A DNA stretch of 11,736 nucleotides, taken from Planctomycetota bacterium. GTDB lineage: Bacteria > Planctomycetota > PUPC01 > DSUN01. The notes under the pieces were generated by a model. The model saw only the letters and a program-made list of their open reading frames with translations. It did not search any database and was not told the origin of the DNA. Where the stretch lies: the NCBI GenBank assembly GCA_016872875.1, contig VGYW01000265.1:1-11736 (forward strand), given 5' to 3'. Of this stretch, positions 1 through 6,743 are shown piece after piece. The translations under genes and the position numbers were made by a program. Position 1 is the first letter of the stretch. Each line of letters begins with the position of its first letter.

Positions 1-620
1 ATGTCCTCGCAGCCCTTCACGATCGGGTTCTTCTCCTGGCCGGGGGCCACGACGCCGCGCGTGGCCTCGACGTTGTGGTGGCCGTAGTGGGCGATCCAGG
101 TCTCGCCGAAGACCTGGCGCCCGAAGCCGCCCTTGGGGTCGCGCGAGTTGAAGCTCCACTTCGCATAGGTCTTGTTCTTGTTGAAGTTGAAGGCGTGGGT
201 GGAGGTGCGCAGGCCCATGATCGGCTTGCCCGAGTTCGTGTAGTCGAGGATGAGCTTCATCTGGCCGTCGGGCAGGTCGCGGAAGCGCAGGTGCATGATC
301 ATCAGGTCGGCCGTCTTCAGCGCCTCGAGGCCGGGGATGTTGTCGAGGGTGGACATGTCGATCTCGCCCGACTGCTTGTTGACGGCGAAGAGGACGGTAC
401 ACTTGAAGCCGTGGTGGACGGCAAGGATGCGTCCGAGTTGCGGGATGAGCTCCTCGGAGCGGTACTCGTCGTCGCCTGCGACGAGGACGACGTGCTTCCC
501 TTTTCCCGGCCCCTCCTTACCCTCGTAGACCACCCACGGGTCGTCGGCCATCGCAGCACTCCTCAAGAGGCAGGTGAACGCGAGCAACGCAAAGCAGCCA
601 CGCGGCGTGGATTCGCTCAT
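1..620 (-). CDS. Secreted ThuA-like domain protein, 3' end cut by window edge
   Basis: I translated this frame by hand; about 206 residues are visible and it runs off the left edge. The start is ATG at 620, with GAGGAG seven bases upstream. Residues 1-25 form a signal peptide (hydrophobic stretch CFALLAFTCLL, likely cleavage after AMA before DDPW). The mature part opens with a GKHVVLVAGDDEYRSEE segment (about 41-57), followed by LKTADLMIMHLRFRDLPDGQ, GKPIMGLRTSTHAF and GETWIAHYGHHNVEATRGV (about 172-190). These match the class-I-glutamine-amidotransferase-like fold of ThuA-like proteins that are very numerous in Planctomycetota. Substrate and reaction are not known for these secreted forms; a role in carbohydrate metabolism is only inferred from the name-giving trehalose-utilisation family. 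A second in-frame ATG (M24) lies at the signal-peptide end and is unlikely to be the start. Family call is firm, function is not. Confidence 0.85.
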   Translation of the reverse strand, partial: MSESTPRGCFALLAFTCLLRSAAMADDPWVVYEGKEGPGKGKHVVLVAGDDEYRSEELIPQLGRILAVHHGFKCTVLFAVNKQSGEIDMSTLDNIPGLEALKTADLMIMHLRFRDLPDGQMKLILDYTNSGKPIMGLRTSTHAFNFNKNKTYAKWSFNSRDPKGGFGRQVFGETWIAHYGHHNVEATRGVVAPGQEKNPIVKGCED

Positions 621-715
621 CGAACTGCTCCTCATAGTTGGAGTCCCCCGGTGTCCCTGGCTAGGGCCGGACCCCAACCGCCCCGGCGAACAGGACGGCA
701 CCGACGCAGGCGTGC

Positions 716-796
716 TCAGCCCTGTTGCTTCTTCTTGACGACGAAGTAGAGGACGATCAGCCCGACCAGAAGGGCACCCATGAGGACGTAGTACAT
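716..796 (-). CDS. Possible 26-residue single-span membrane peptide
   Basis: The last 26 codons of a longer open frame read MYYVLMGALLVGLIVLYFVV followed by KKKQQG: one hydrophobic span and a basic tail, as in a small inner-membrane peptide with its C-terminus in the cytoplasm. AGAGGAG lies about 13 bases upstream of this ATG and an AAGAAGG stretch is closer, so the initiation signal is not ideal. The longer frame starting at 943 adds a low-complexity, Arg-rich stretch that looks like non-coding GC-rich DNA, so I prefer the short form. The gene lies 95 bases upstream of the ThuA-like gene on the same strand and could be cotranscribed with it. No family is recognised; the evidence is the hydrophobicity pattern only. 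Confidence 0.4.
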   Translation of the reverse strand: MYYVLMGALLVGLIVLYFVVKKKQQG

Positions 797-918
797 GGCC
801 TTCTTCTTACTCCTCTGTGAAAGGCTCCATTGACCCTCGGCGCGGCCCTCACGGGCGGGCCGCCGAACGGGGCAAATGATAGCGCGTGCCCCGTCTTTGC
901 GCAAGTGGAACTGCGGCC

Positions 919-935
919 CCGCGCCGAGGGCGCGG
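919..935. terminator. GC hairpin just past the DUF4143-type ATPase stop
   Basis: CCGCGCC and GGCGCGG form a perfect 7-bp stem around the triloop GAG, five bases beyond the ATPase stop codon (940-942). No T-run follows on the minus strand, so it would be at best a weak or factor-dependent terminator, or an RNA 3'-end protector. Confidence 0.3.
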
Positions 936-939
936 CGGC

Positions 940-2436
940 TCATCTCAGGAGCAACAGGGACGGGAGGGAGACCGCGACAATTCTGGGGTCGGGCACGGCC
1001 ACGTCGTCGGCCATCGTCACCAGCACGCCGAAGGGGGCGTTGTAGACGGTCTTCTCGAGGAACGACCGCAGCCCGCGCGTGTCCCGGTGCGGGTCAATGT
1101 GCTGGCGGAACTTCACCTCCAGGGGGATCCTGTGTTCGCCGATGGTCAGGATGAAGTCCACCTCGGGCTCGATGCCGCGCTCCGGGAAGTGGGCCACGTC
1201 GAGGTGCGGGATGCCGCCGAAGAAGTAGCCCACCACGCTCTCGGCGATGTGCCCGGCCAGGTCGCTCAGGTGGGGCGCCTGCTGGAGGCCCGCGGCGTGG
1301 AGCGGGACGATCTCCTGGAGCCGACTGGCCCTCAGGGCGTGGTCGCAGAGGCAGAGCTTGCCGCCGCTCGCGCGGCGCTTGAGGCGGAGCTCCAGCGGCG
1401 GCACGAGGCGCAGGAGCATGGCCGCGTCGAAGCGCCCCAGGTAGCTCAAGATGCGGGCGTAGCTGACGTCGGCGCCGAGCGCCGTGCGAATGTCGGGCAC
1501 GAAGAGCGCCGGACCAGGGCTCTGGCCCGCGTAGCGGCAGGCCAGGCGAAAGACCTCTTCGAGCAAGAGCTCCTGGTCGCGCCGCCGGCGCTTCAGCATG
1601 TCGTGCTGGATGGCCCGCTGGATGACCGTCTCGTTGAGCTGGTCGGCCAGCTCGGGCCACGGCACGTCGGGGTGCGCGTGGGCGACGGGATAACCGCCGC
1701 GAAGCGAAAACTCGGCGAAGCCGCGGTCGCGCGCCGCGCTCCGGCTGCGCCCCGCATCCTGAAGGGACCGCCAGAAGTCGGCGTGGAGGAGCGGCTCGAG
1801 CCCGTTGGCGGGCATGTGCGGCTCCAGCTCCTCCTGGAAGCGCAGGGCGAGGATCTCGCGGAGCAGGAGCGTCCCGAGGTCCATCGTGGTGATGCGCCCG
1901 GCCAGGCTGTCGCGCCCTGCCTCGATGCGGAGAGCCGAGCTGCCCGTGACGAACGCCTTGATGGTGTGGTGGTCCACGAGCGCCTTGAGCTGCGGCGCCC
2001 ACTTGGCAATCCCCTGGACCTCGTCGAAGAAGAGAAACGCCGGCGCGCCGGCTCTCGCCGCATCGTTGAAGGACCTGCCGAGGATGTGATCCTGAAACCA
2101 CCAGGGTATCTGCATCACCGGAGCCGTCAGCCCGCGGAGCTGTGGGCACTCGTCGAACTGTACGCGCAGGATGCGCCTCGGGTCTATGCCCTTATCCCTG
2201 ATGAGGTGCTCAATGACCTGAAGCTGGAGTGTCGTCTTCCCAACCTGCCGCGGGCCGCGCAGCACCACGGCGGGGGCAAGCCCGGCCTCCAGCTTCCTCA
2301 GCGCCATGCGGAATGCCCACCGGCGGTACGACGGGGTCGCTGGCCCCGGATTGCCCTCCCACCACGGGTTCGTCCTGCGCAGGAACTCGCAAAGCTCCTT
2401 GGGCAGGAGTTGTCTGTTCACAAGCTCGCGCGACAT
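940..2436 (-). CDS. ATP-binding protein of the AAA_14/DUF4143 type with PD-(D/E)XK-like C-terminus
   Basis: The 498-residue protein has a P-loop GPRQVGKTT at 61-69, a Walker B FLFFDEVQ at 134-141, and a sensor-1-like VTGSSA at 163-168. This order is typical of the bacterial and archaeal AAA_14 ATPases that carry a DUF4143 tail. The C-terminal third has the layout of a PD-(D/E)XK nuclease-fold domain: a helix with E399, then EVDFIL (D427), then LEVKF (E440, K442). The start is ATG at 2436 with GAGGA seven bases upstream. The family is widespread, often scattered, and associated with mobile or conflict loci; no substrate is established. The gene lies 108 bases downstream of the TIR gene on the same strand, so cotranscription is plausible. 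An extra N-terminal block (1-55) precedes the ATPase core and includes a Trp-rich NPWWEGNPG stretch, as in other members of this group. Confidence 0.85.
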   Translation of the reverse strand: MSRELVNRQLLPKELCEFLRRTNPWWEGNPGPATPSYRRWAFRMALRKLEAGLAPAVVLRGPRQVGKTTLQLQVIEHLIRDKGIDPRRILRVQFDECPQLRGLTAPVMQIPWWFQDHILGRSFNDAARAGAPAFLFFDEVQGIAKWAPQLKALVDHHTIKAFVTGSSALRIEAGRDSLAGRITTMDLGTLLLREILALRFQEELEPHMPANGLEPLLHADFWRSLQDAGRSRSAARDRGFAEFSLRGGYPVAHAHPDVPWPELADQLNETVIQRAIQHDMLKRRRRDQELLLEEVFRLACRYAGQSPGPALFVPDIRTALGADVSYARILSYLGRFDAAMLLRLVPPLELRLKRRASGGKLCLCDHALRASRLQEIVPLHAAGLQQAPHLSDLAGHIAESVVGYFFGGIPHLDVAHFPERGIEPEVDFILTIGEHRIPLEVKFRQHIDPHRDTRGLRSFLEKTVYNAPFGVLVTMADDVAVPDPRIVAVSLPSLLLLR

Positions 2437-2544
2437 GGTCGCATCCTCAAGTCAGCCGTCCCGCGGGCCGAGTTTTCGTGGACGCGCGATGCGCCATTGC
2501 CGAATCGGTTCCACACTGTCGAGCAAGGTGCCTACCGGGAACCC

Positions 2545-3345
2545 TCAAGGCGCAACGTTGTATGGCGAAGCCTTTTTCAGGAACTCATCAGGGTAGTAGT
2601 GGGTCGCTAGTTTCTCCATCAGCCCTGCCATGGCGGTGTCCATTTGGTGAAGGATGGCAAGCACGTCAGACGAGTTCGTCTTGCTCGCGACCTCCATGGC
2701 CTTGGCCAGAAGGCGGGTCAGCTGGACAAACTCCGGCGTGAGGTCCGGCGTGACGAGCCCGGTGGCCGCCCAGGGGTCCTTCTGGGCGATAGCTCTCGCC
2801 AGGCCAAGGATCTCCTCAAGCAACTCCCTATCCGTTCGCAGCTGCGTCCTCGAAGGGCGCACAATACGCGAGAGGATTTCACGCACGTCTCGGTCGAGCT
2901 GCGGCCACCATGTAGCGAAAGCAGCGTCCAGAACTTTGGGTGCAAGCGCCCCATCGCCAAGTTCCCTGTTCATCGTCTCGAGCATCTTCCGCACGTCATC
3001 GCAATGGAATCTGGTGAGCTGGAACTGAGAGAGGGGTCCCTTCACGTCCGTCGGCTCAACGCCGAAGAGAATGGGGCATACGCGGGATCTCGTCAGGCTC
3101 TTCGATAGTGCTCCGGCCTCGAAGAGCACCCACGGTGCGCCTAGGTTGTCGCGGGTCAAGCAGATGATCCCTATCCGCGACTCCTCCAATTCCTTTGCGA
3201 TTTCCCCGCTCCAGCGCGCCCCTTTCGCAATGTCATCGGGGGAAAAGTACGGCTTGATGGTCTGGATCACAGAGGTGAGCCAGGTCCGCATTCGCTCCGC
3301 GAGCGCCTTGCTTGTCTCACCTGACCACGAAATGAAAACCTTCAC
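2545..3345 (-). CDS. TIR-domain protein, probable NAD-processing or signalling effector
   Basis: The 266-residue protein begins KVFISWSGE, a standard opening of bacterial TIR domains. It continues with a PYFSPDDIAKGARWSGEI segment (32-49), the core strand SRIGIICLTRDNL (56-68), and PWVLFEAGAL (71-80), where E76 is in the position of the glutamate that acts as catalytic residue in NAD-cleaving TIR domains. The TIR domain fills about 1-130. Residues 145-266 are mostly helical-looking with no recognised domain, ending in a conserved-looking HYYPDEFLKKA. The start is GTG at 3345, chosen because GGAG sits seven bases upstream and the next codons give the TIR beta-A strand immediately. It begins 23 bases after the fucI stop and precedes the DUF4143-type ATPase. 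Family knowledge: bacterial TIR proteins often deplete or convert NAD in antiphage or stress responses. That this one does is inference. Confidence 0.85.
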   Translation of the reverse strand: MKVFISWSGETSKALAERMRTWLTSVIQTIKPYFSPDDIAKGARWSGEIAKELEESRIGIICLTRDNLGAPWVLFEAGALSKSLTRSRVCPILFGVEPTDVKGPLSQFQLTRFHCDDVRKMLETMNRELGDGALAPKVLDAAFATWWPQLDRDVREILSRIVRPSRTQLRTDRELLEEILGLARAIAQKDPWAATGLVTPDLTPEFVQLTRLLAKAMEVASKTNSSDVLAILHQMDTAMAGLMEKLATHYYPDEFLKKASPYNVAP

Positions 3346-3368
3346 CGTTCCTCTCCAGAGCCGGGTGA

Positions 3369-5231
3369 CTACCTATAGAGAGGTCCAAGTTCCTTGCAGG
3401 CCCGGAAATCGTCCCTGCGCTTGCGATACCAGAAGGTGGGACGGAAGATCTGGTCCTCGGGGATGTTGTGCATGTCCACGGGGATGCGGAGCATGGCGTT
3501 GAGGGTGAGGAGGTCGGCGCCGATGTGGCCGAAGCTGTTAGCGTCGTGGTTGGGGCCGATCTCGGACATGTACTGGAATGACGTCATGCCGCGGGGGGTC
3601 CAGTAGGTCTCGGGCCAGGTGGGGTCGGTTACCAGGCTGATGTGGTCGGCGACGTTGGGGGGGAGCTCGACGGTCTCGCCCTCGACGATGGAGCAGGTGA
3701 GCTTCTCGCCAACCATGTTGTAGCGGTAGGCGGTCATCGGGATGCCGCCGGGGGTGCGGTAGTGGCTCGAGAGGCCGTCGCCGGGGAAGTAGGTGAGCGC
3801 GGCGCCCATGTAGGTGGTGCCTTCGATGGCCGGCTCGATGAGCTGCTGCTGAAGCTCAGGGCTGGTGCGGATGGCGTTCCAGACGTCCTGGATGGCCATC
3901 GCCTCGCCGCCGGGCACGAGCTTGATGATGTCCACCGCGTAGTCGAGTGCGCCCGCGCCGGAGTTCCGCTTGTCGATGATGCCGCGGGGGCAGAGGTCGG
4001 CCACGTCGGTGCCCGTCGCCTTCTTGATGCTCTCGGGGGTCCAGTTGGTGCGGATGTCGGCGAAGAGCTGGGGGACGCCGCCCGTGACGAGGTGTGCGGC
4101 GAGCATGCCGAGGCCGTTTTTGGCGTCGTTCTCGGTGGCCACGATATAGGGGGTGCGGAAGCCCTCCCAGCCGAACGAGCTGTTGAGGAGGCTCTCGGTC
4201 ACGTCGAAGTTCGGATAGAGGTCTGTCCACTGCCTCTGGCCCTGGGTGCCTGCGGCGATGGCGTGGGCTCCCTGGGCGTGCTCGACGTCGGCCTTGAAGC
4301 CCTGCGCCTTGCCCACCACGGGGTCGGCGAGACGCGGGTTGCCGACCATCAGGTCGCGGGTGATGAGGGCCATCTGGAGACACTTCTCGACGAGCTCGGT
4401 GCGCTTCCACGGGCGCTTCCCCTTGCCGTAGTCCTTCGCGAACTGCTTGAAGAACTTGACGGCGCGGGCCAGCTCCTCGTGGTCGTAGAGGCCGCGGGCC
4501 ATGCGGCCCTGGAGGCCCACCATGTCGTAGCTCACGCTGCCCATGCCGAAGTAGTGGAGGAGGGTGTTGCGGCGCACGTCCGAGCCGATGATGCCCATCG
4601 AGACGGAGCCGATGGAGAGGTAGTTCTTGCCGCGCATTTCGGCGACCGCGGCGGCGCAGCGGGCGAAGCGCAGCAATCGCTCCGCCACGAAGGGCGACAG
4701 CGGGCCGTTCTCATCCTCGAGGTCGGGCGAGTAGACGCAGAAGATCGGCCGCACCTTCTCGTCCATGGCGGCGGTGAATGCCTTGAGCCAGACGGCGCCT
4801 GGGCGGTCGGTCTGGTTGAGGCCGTAGGCGCACAGTTGCCACTCGCTCGACCCGATGCCCTGGCAGGCGCTCATCAACTCGTCGCTGTAGGCCCACGAGC
4901 GGCTCAGGAAGATGCAGGCCGATGCACCCTGCTCGGTGAAGTGCTTCTGGGCTACGGCTCCGCTGCGCGGTCCGTAGACAATCTCGGGCGCGACGACGAC
5001 CCGCACCGGCGTGCCATCGGGCAGCCTCACGCTGTTGGCGATCAGGTCGTAGACCTTGGCCGTCATGCGCCAGGTCTTCTCCACGTTCGTCTCGTAGGCG
5101 CCCGTCCGGCCATCGGCCACGGGGCACAGGGCGATGGTGGGCACGTGGCCCACCAGGCGGCGTTCCGAGGGGGCGTGGCCCCGCCTCGATGCGGCGAGGG
5201 CCTCAAAATCCGGCCGGGCGCTTGCTGCCAT
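3369..5231 (-). CDS. fucI: L-fucose isomerase
   Basis: The 620-residue protein aligns over its whole length with E. coli FucI (591 residues). It interconverts L-fucose and L-fuculose, the first step of fucose catabolism, in the cytoplasm; family members can also accept D-arabinose. Shared landmarks include the LLRFARCAAAVAEMRGKNYLS segment (about 186-206), AAGTQGQRQWTDLYPN (about 326-341), YIVATEND with E367, LFADIRT with D392, FGHIGADLLTLNAMLRIP with H569, and the C-terminal CKELGPLYR. E367, D392 and H569 correspond to the three Mn-binding active-site residues of FucI, so the enzyme looks intact. The start ATG at 5231 is chosen over an upstream ATG at 5363 because GGAAGG lies six bases before it and the extra 44 codons would run back through the promoter. 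It is longer at the N-terminus than E. coli FucI. The TIR gene follows after 23 bases. Confidence 0.95.
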   Translation of the reverse strand: MAASARPDFEALAASRRGHAPSERRLVGHVPTIALCPVADGRTGAYETNVEKTWRMTAKVYDLIANSVRLPDGTPVRVVVAPEIVYGPRSGAVAQKHFTEQGASACIFLSRSWAYSDELMSACQGIGSSEWQLCAYGLNQTDRPGAVWLKAFTAAMDEKVRPIFCVYSPDLEDENGPLSPFVAERLLRFARCAAAVAEMRGKNYLSIGSVSMGIIGSDVRRNTLLHYFGMGSVSYDMVGLQGRMARGLYDHEELARAVKFFKQFAKDYGKGKRPWKRTELVEKCLQMALITRDLMVGNPRLADPVVGKAQGFKADVEHAQGAHAIAAGTQGQRQWTDLYPNFDVTESLLNSSFGWEGFRTPYIVATENDAKNGLGMLAAHLVTGGVPQLFADIRTNWTPESIKKATGTDVADLCPRGIIDKRNSGAGALDYAVDIIKLVPGGEAMAIQDVWNAIRTSPELQQQLIEPAIEGTTYMGAALTYFPGDGLSSHYRTPGGIPMTAYRYNMVGEKLTCSIVEGETVELPPNVADHISLVTDPTWPETYWTPRGMTSFQYMSEIGPNHDANSFGHIGADLLTLNAMLRIPVDMHNIPEDQIFRPTFWYRKRRDDFRACKELGPLYR

Positions 5232-5273
5232 CTTCTGCCTTCCTTTCCTTGAGTGGTTGTGCTGGCTCGCCGT

Positions 5274-5302
5274 ATTATCTTGGAACCCTCGTGCCGTGTC
5301 AA
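5274..5302 (-). promoter_or_regulatory. Sigma-70-type promoter of fucI
   Basis: On the minus strand TTGACA (5302-5297) is followed by exactly 17 bases and then GATAAT (5279-5274), one mismatch from the -10 consensus. Transcription would begin near 5267, giving a leader of about 35 bases that ends in the strong fucI ribosome-binding site. The -35 box is inside one arm of the palindrome at 5293-5316. Confidence 0.75.
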
Positions 5303-5316
5303 GCGTTTGACACGGC
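5293..5316. promoter_or_regulatory. Palindromic operator shared by two divergent promoters
   Basis: GCCGTGTCAA (5293-5302) and TTGACACGGC (5307-5316) are perfect 10-base inverted repeats around GCGT. Each arm carries the -35 hexamer of one of the two outward promoters. A dimeric regulator bound here would cover both -35 boxes at once. No regulator gene is in the window, so the protein that binds is unknown; a fucose- or sugar-responsive repressor is a reasonable inference. Confidence 0.65.
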
Positions 5317-5335
5317 GCCGCGAGGCCGCTAGAAT
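5307..5335 (+). promoter_or_regulatory. Sigma-70-type promoter facing the CBM9-like lipoprotein gene
   Basis: TTGACA (5307-5312) is followed by exactly 17 bases and then TAGAAT (5330-5335), one mismatch from consensus. The transcript would start near 5342 and carry a leader of about 175 bases through the hairpin cluster at 5355-5480 before the lipoprotein start at 5517. Confidence 0.65.
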
Positions 5336-5354
5336 CCCACACTGCCGGCCTTCT

Positions 5355-5480
5355 CGTTCCCACGCTCTGCGTGGGAACGGGAGCCTTCGACGCTCAGCGT
5401 CGCTCCCCCGGGACGGGGTGGCCCTTCACGTCACGACGCGGAGCGTCCGCACGTGCGTTCCCACGCGGAGCGTGGGAACG
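5355..5480. repeat. Cluster of four REP-like palindromes with 3-base loops
   Basis: Four small hairpins are packed in 126 bases: CGTTCCCACGC-TCT-GCGTGGGAACG (5355-5379), GACGC-TCA-GCGTC (5389-5401, inside a further GGGAGC/GCTCCC pairing at 5379-5384 and 5402-5407), GACGC-GGA-GCGTC (5435-5447) and CGTTCCCACGC-GGA-GCGTGGGAACG (5456-5480). The first and last share identical 11-base arms and differ only in the loop. Palindromes of this kind occur many times per genome in Planctomycetota and other environmental bacteria, which is my recollection, not something shown here. They would lie in the leader of the lipoprotein transcript. Confidence 0.8.
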
Positions 5481-5516
5481 AGGAGCGGTTTCTGCCCTAT
5501 TGAGGAGGAGCATCCG

Positions 5517-6266
5517 ATGAGGCGTTCGGCACTCGGCGTCGTGTTGGCTGCCCTGGCGCTGGCGGGCTGCTTCCCCGGCGCACCCGCGGCGAAGCCGGCC
5601 AAGGCCAGGAACATCCCCTGCCATCGCGCCGTCGGCAAGATCGTGCCCGACGGCAAGCTCAACGAGCCCGCCTGGGAGCGGGCCTACGAGCTCTACGACT
5701 TCCGCATCCCGCCCGACGGCAAGAAGCCGCGCCACCCCAGCTCCGCAAGGCTCCTCTGGGACGACGAGTTCCTCTACCTCGGCGTGGTGATGGAGGACTT
5801 CGACATCTACGGGCTGAAGAAGGAGCGCGACTCGTGGACGTGGGAGGACGACGTCTGCGAGCTGTTCCTGAAGCCGAGCGAGGTCGAGCCCGCCTACTGC
5901 GAAATCCACGTGACCCCGCTCGGCACGACCCTCGACATCCAGATCGCCCGGCGCGGGGCCGCGGGCAACATTGACCGCTGGAAGGACTGGGATTCGCAGA
6001 TCAAGGTCGGCATCGCCGTCAGCGGCACGGTGAACAACTGGAAGGACCGCGACAAGGGCTGGATCGTCGAGGCAGCGATCCCCTGGTCGGCCTTCGCCGG
6101 CATCGCCCCCAAGCCCCAGCTCGGCGACCGATGGCGCTTCGCCGTCTGCCGCTACGACTACTCGGTCTATCTCGACGACGGCCGCGAGCTCACCAGCTCC
6201 GCCCCCCTCAAAGTCCTCGACTTCCACCACTTCGAGGACTTCGACAACCTCGAGTTCTCCGAGTAG
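5517..6266 (+). CDS. Lipoprotein with a CBM9-like carbohydrate-binding domain
   Basis: The 249-residue protein starts with a lipoprotein signal peptide (MRRSALGVVLAALALAGC), lipobox LAGC with the acylated cysteine at 18. The rest is one domain of the carbohydrate-binding family 9-like type: the opening VPDGKLNEPAWERA (about 43-56), ARLLWDDEFLYLGVVMED (77-94), WTWEDDVCELFLKP (107-120), then a beta-strand series to WIVEAAIPWSAF (182-193) and GDRWRFAVCRYDYS (203-216). The start ATG at 5517 is set by GAGGAGG about eight bases upstream and by the signal peptide; the frame stays open upstream to 5253 but is not coding there. The protein should sit on a membrane outside the cytoplasm, binding glycans or serving as an extracytoplasmic module. 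Its ligand is not readable. It is divergent from fucI across a shared operator, which suggests common control. Confidence 0.88.
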   Translation: MRRSALGVVLAALALAGCFPGAPAAKPAKARNIPCHRAVGKIVPDGKLNEPAWERAYELYDFRIPPDGKKPRHPSSARLLWDDEFLYLGVVMEDFDIYGLKKERDSWTWEDDVCELFLKPSEVEPAYCEIHVTPLGTTLDIQIARRGAAGNIDRWKDWDSQIKVGIAVSGTVNNWKDRDKGWIVEAAIPWSAFAGIAPKPQLGDRWRFAVCRYDYSVYLDDGRELTSSAPLKVLDFHHFEDFDNLEFSE

Positions 6267-6301
6267 GCGGAGCTGAACGGCTTTGAGCTTGTGAGGAGAT
6301 C

Positions 6302-6384
6302 ACACGGACGCACACGGACAAGCACGGACGGGCAGATTCGTCGGCGATGGGCGTGTGTCCGTGTCCGTCCGTGTAGGTCCGTGT
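6302..6384. repeat. Long three-segment hairpin of CACGGAC units
   Basis: ACACGGAC (6302-6309) pairs with GTCCGTGT (6377-6384), ACACGGAC (6312-6319) with GTCCGTGT (6367-6374), and CACGGAC (6323-6329) with GTCCGTG (6357-6363). The stems are separated by 2- and 3-base internal loops and capped by a 27-base loop. It begins 35 bases past the lipoprotein stop, so it may mark the 3' end of that transcript, but the unit repetition suggests a dispersed palindromic element. Confidence 0.8.
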
Positions 6385-6458
6385 CGATTGCTCGCAGGCT
6401 CCTTTCCGTTCCGCAACCCACGGAATGCGAAGGCGTTCCGCTTCTCGCCCCCCGCCCG

Positions 6459-6743
6459 CCATACTGGACCAAGCCTGCGCCCCTGACGCTTGGCCCACTC
6501 TGGGCGCTCTGGCGATCCGGATGCATCCAGGGCGGTCCCGCCATACTGTGTCGACCTTAAACCTGACACAGTATGGGTATTTTGGCGATCCGGACGCATC
6601 CGAGGCCGTTTTCCCCATAGTGTGTCAACCGCGCGCCTGATGTTTGGCCCACTATGAGCGCTTTGGCGATCCGGATGCATCCAGGGCGGTCCCGCCATAC
6701 CGGACCAAGCTTGAACCTGATCCAGTTCCGAATGGCGCTACCG
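6459..6743. repeat. Tandem repeat, 3.5 units of 74-82 bp with palindromic heads
   Basis: Units begin with CCATA at 6459, 6541, 6615 and 6695; the last is cut short near 6743. Each has a variable head able to fold back on itself, then a constant linker TGGCGATCCGGAYGCATCC. The 37 bases at 6510-6546 recur exactly at 6664-6700. The best fold is in unit 2, where CCATACTGTGTC (6541-6552) and GACACAGTATGG (6565-6576) form a perfect 12-bp stem. The linkers contain the palindrome GGATGCATCC (6519-6528, 6673-6682) and GGCGG-TC-CCGCC (6531-6542, 6685-6696). Head sequences differ between units while pairing is largely kept. No protein or known RNA family is recognised. Confidence 0.85.

Noticed and set aside
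886..2610. A 574-codon open frame on the plus strand opposite the ATPase gene
   Set aside because: It is the antisense shadow of a GC-rich gene: its translation is low-complexity with no family match, while the minus strand gives a full ATPase with Walker motifs.
3642..5252. A 536-codon open frame on the plus strand opposite fucI
   Set aside because: Val/Gly/Ala/His-rich antisense shadow; the minus strand matches FucI end to end.
5232..5363. A 44-codon N-terminal extension of fucI
   Set aside because: It runs through the palindrome and promoter, has no homology, and the ATG at 5231 has a strong ribosome-binding site.
6291..6698. Several 70-136-codon frames on both strands in the repeat region
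   Set aside because: They read through the tandem repeats and hairpin in different frames, giving repeated peptides such as GPPWMHPDRQS; this follows from the DNA repeat, not from a gene.
6459..6743. CRISPR array
   Set aside because: Units are 74-82 bp, differ in length, and the variable part is itself palindromic; there are no uniform spacers and no cas genes nearby.
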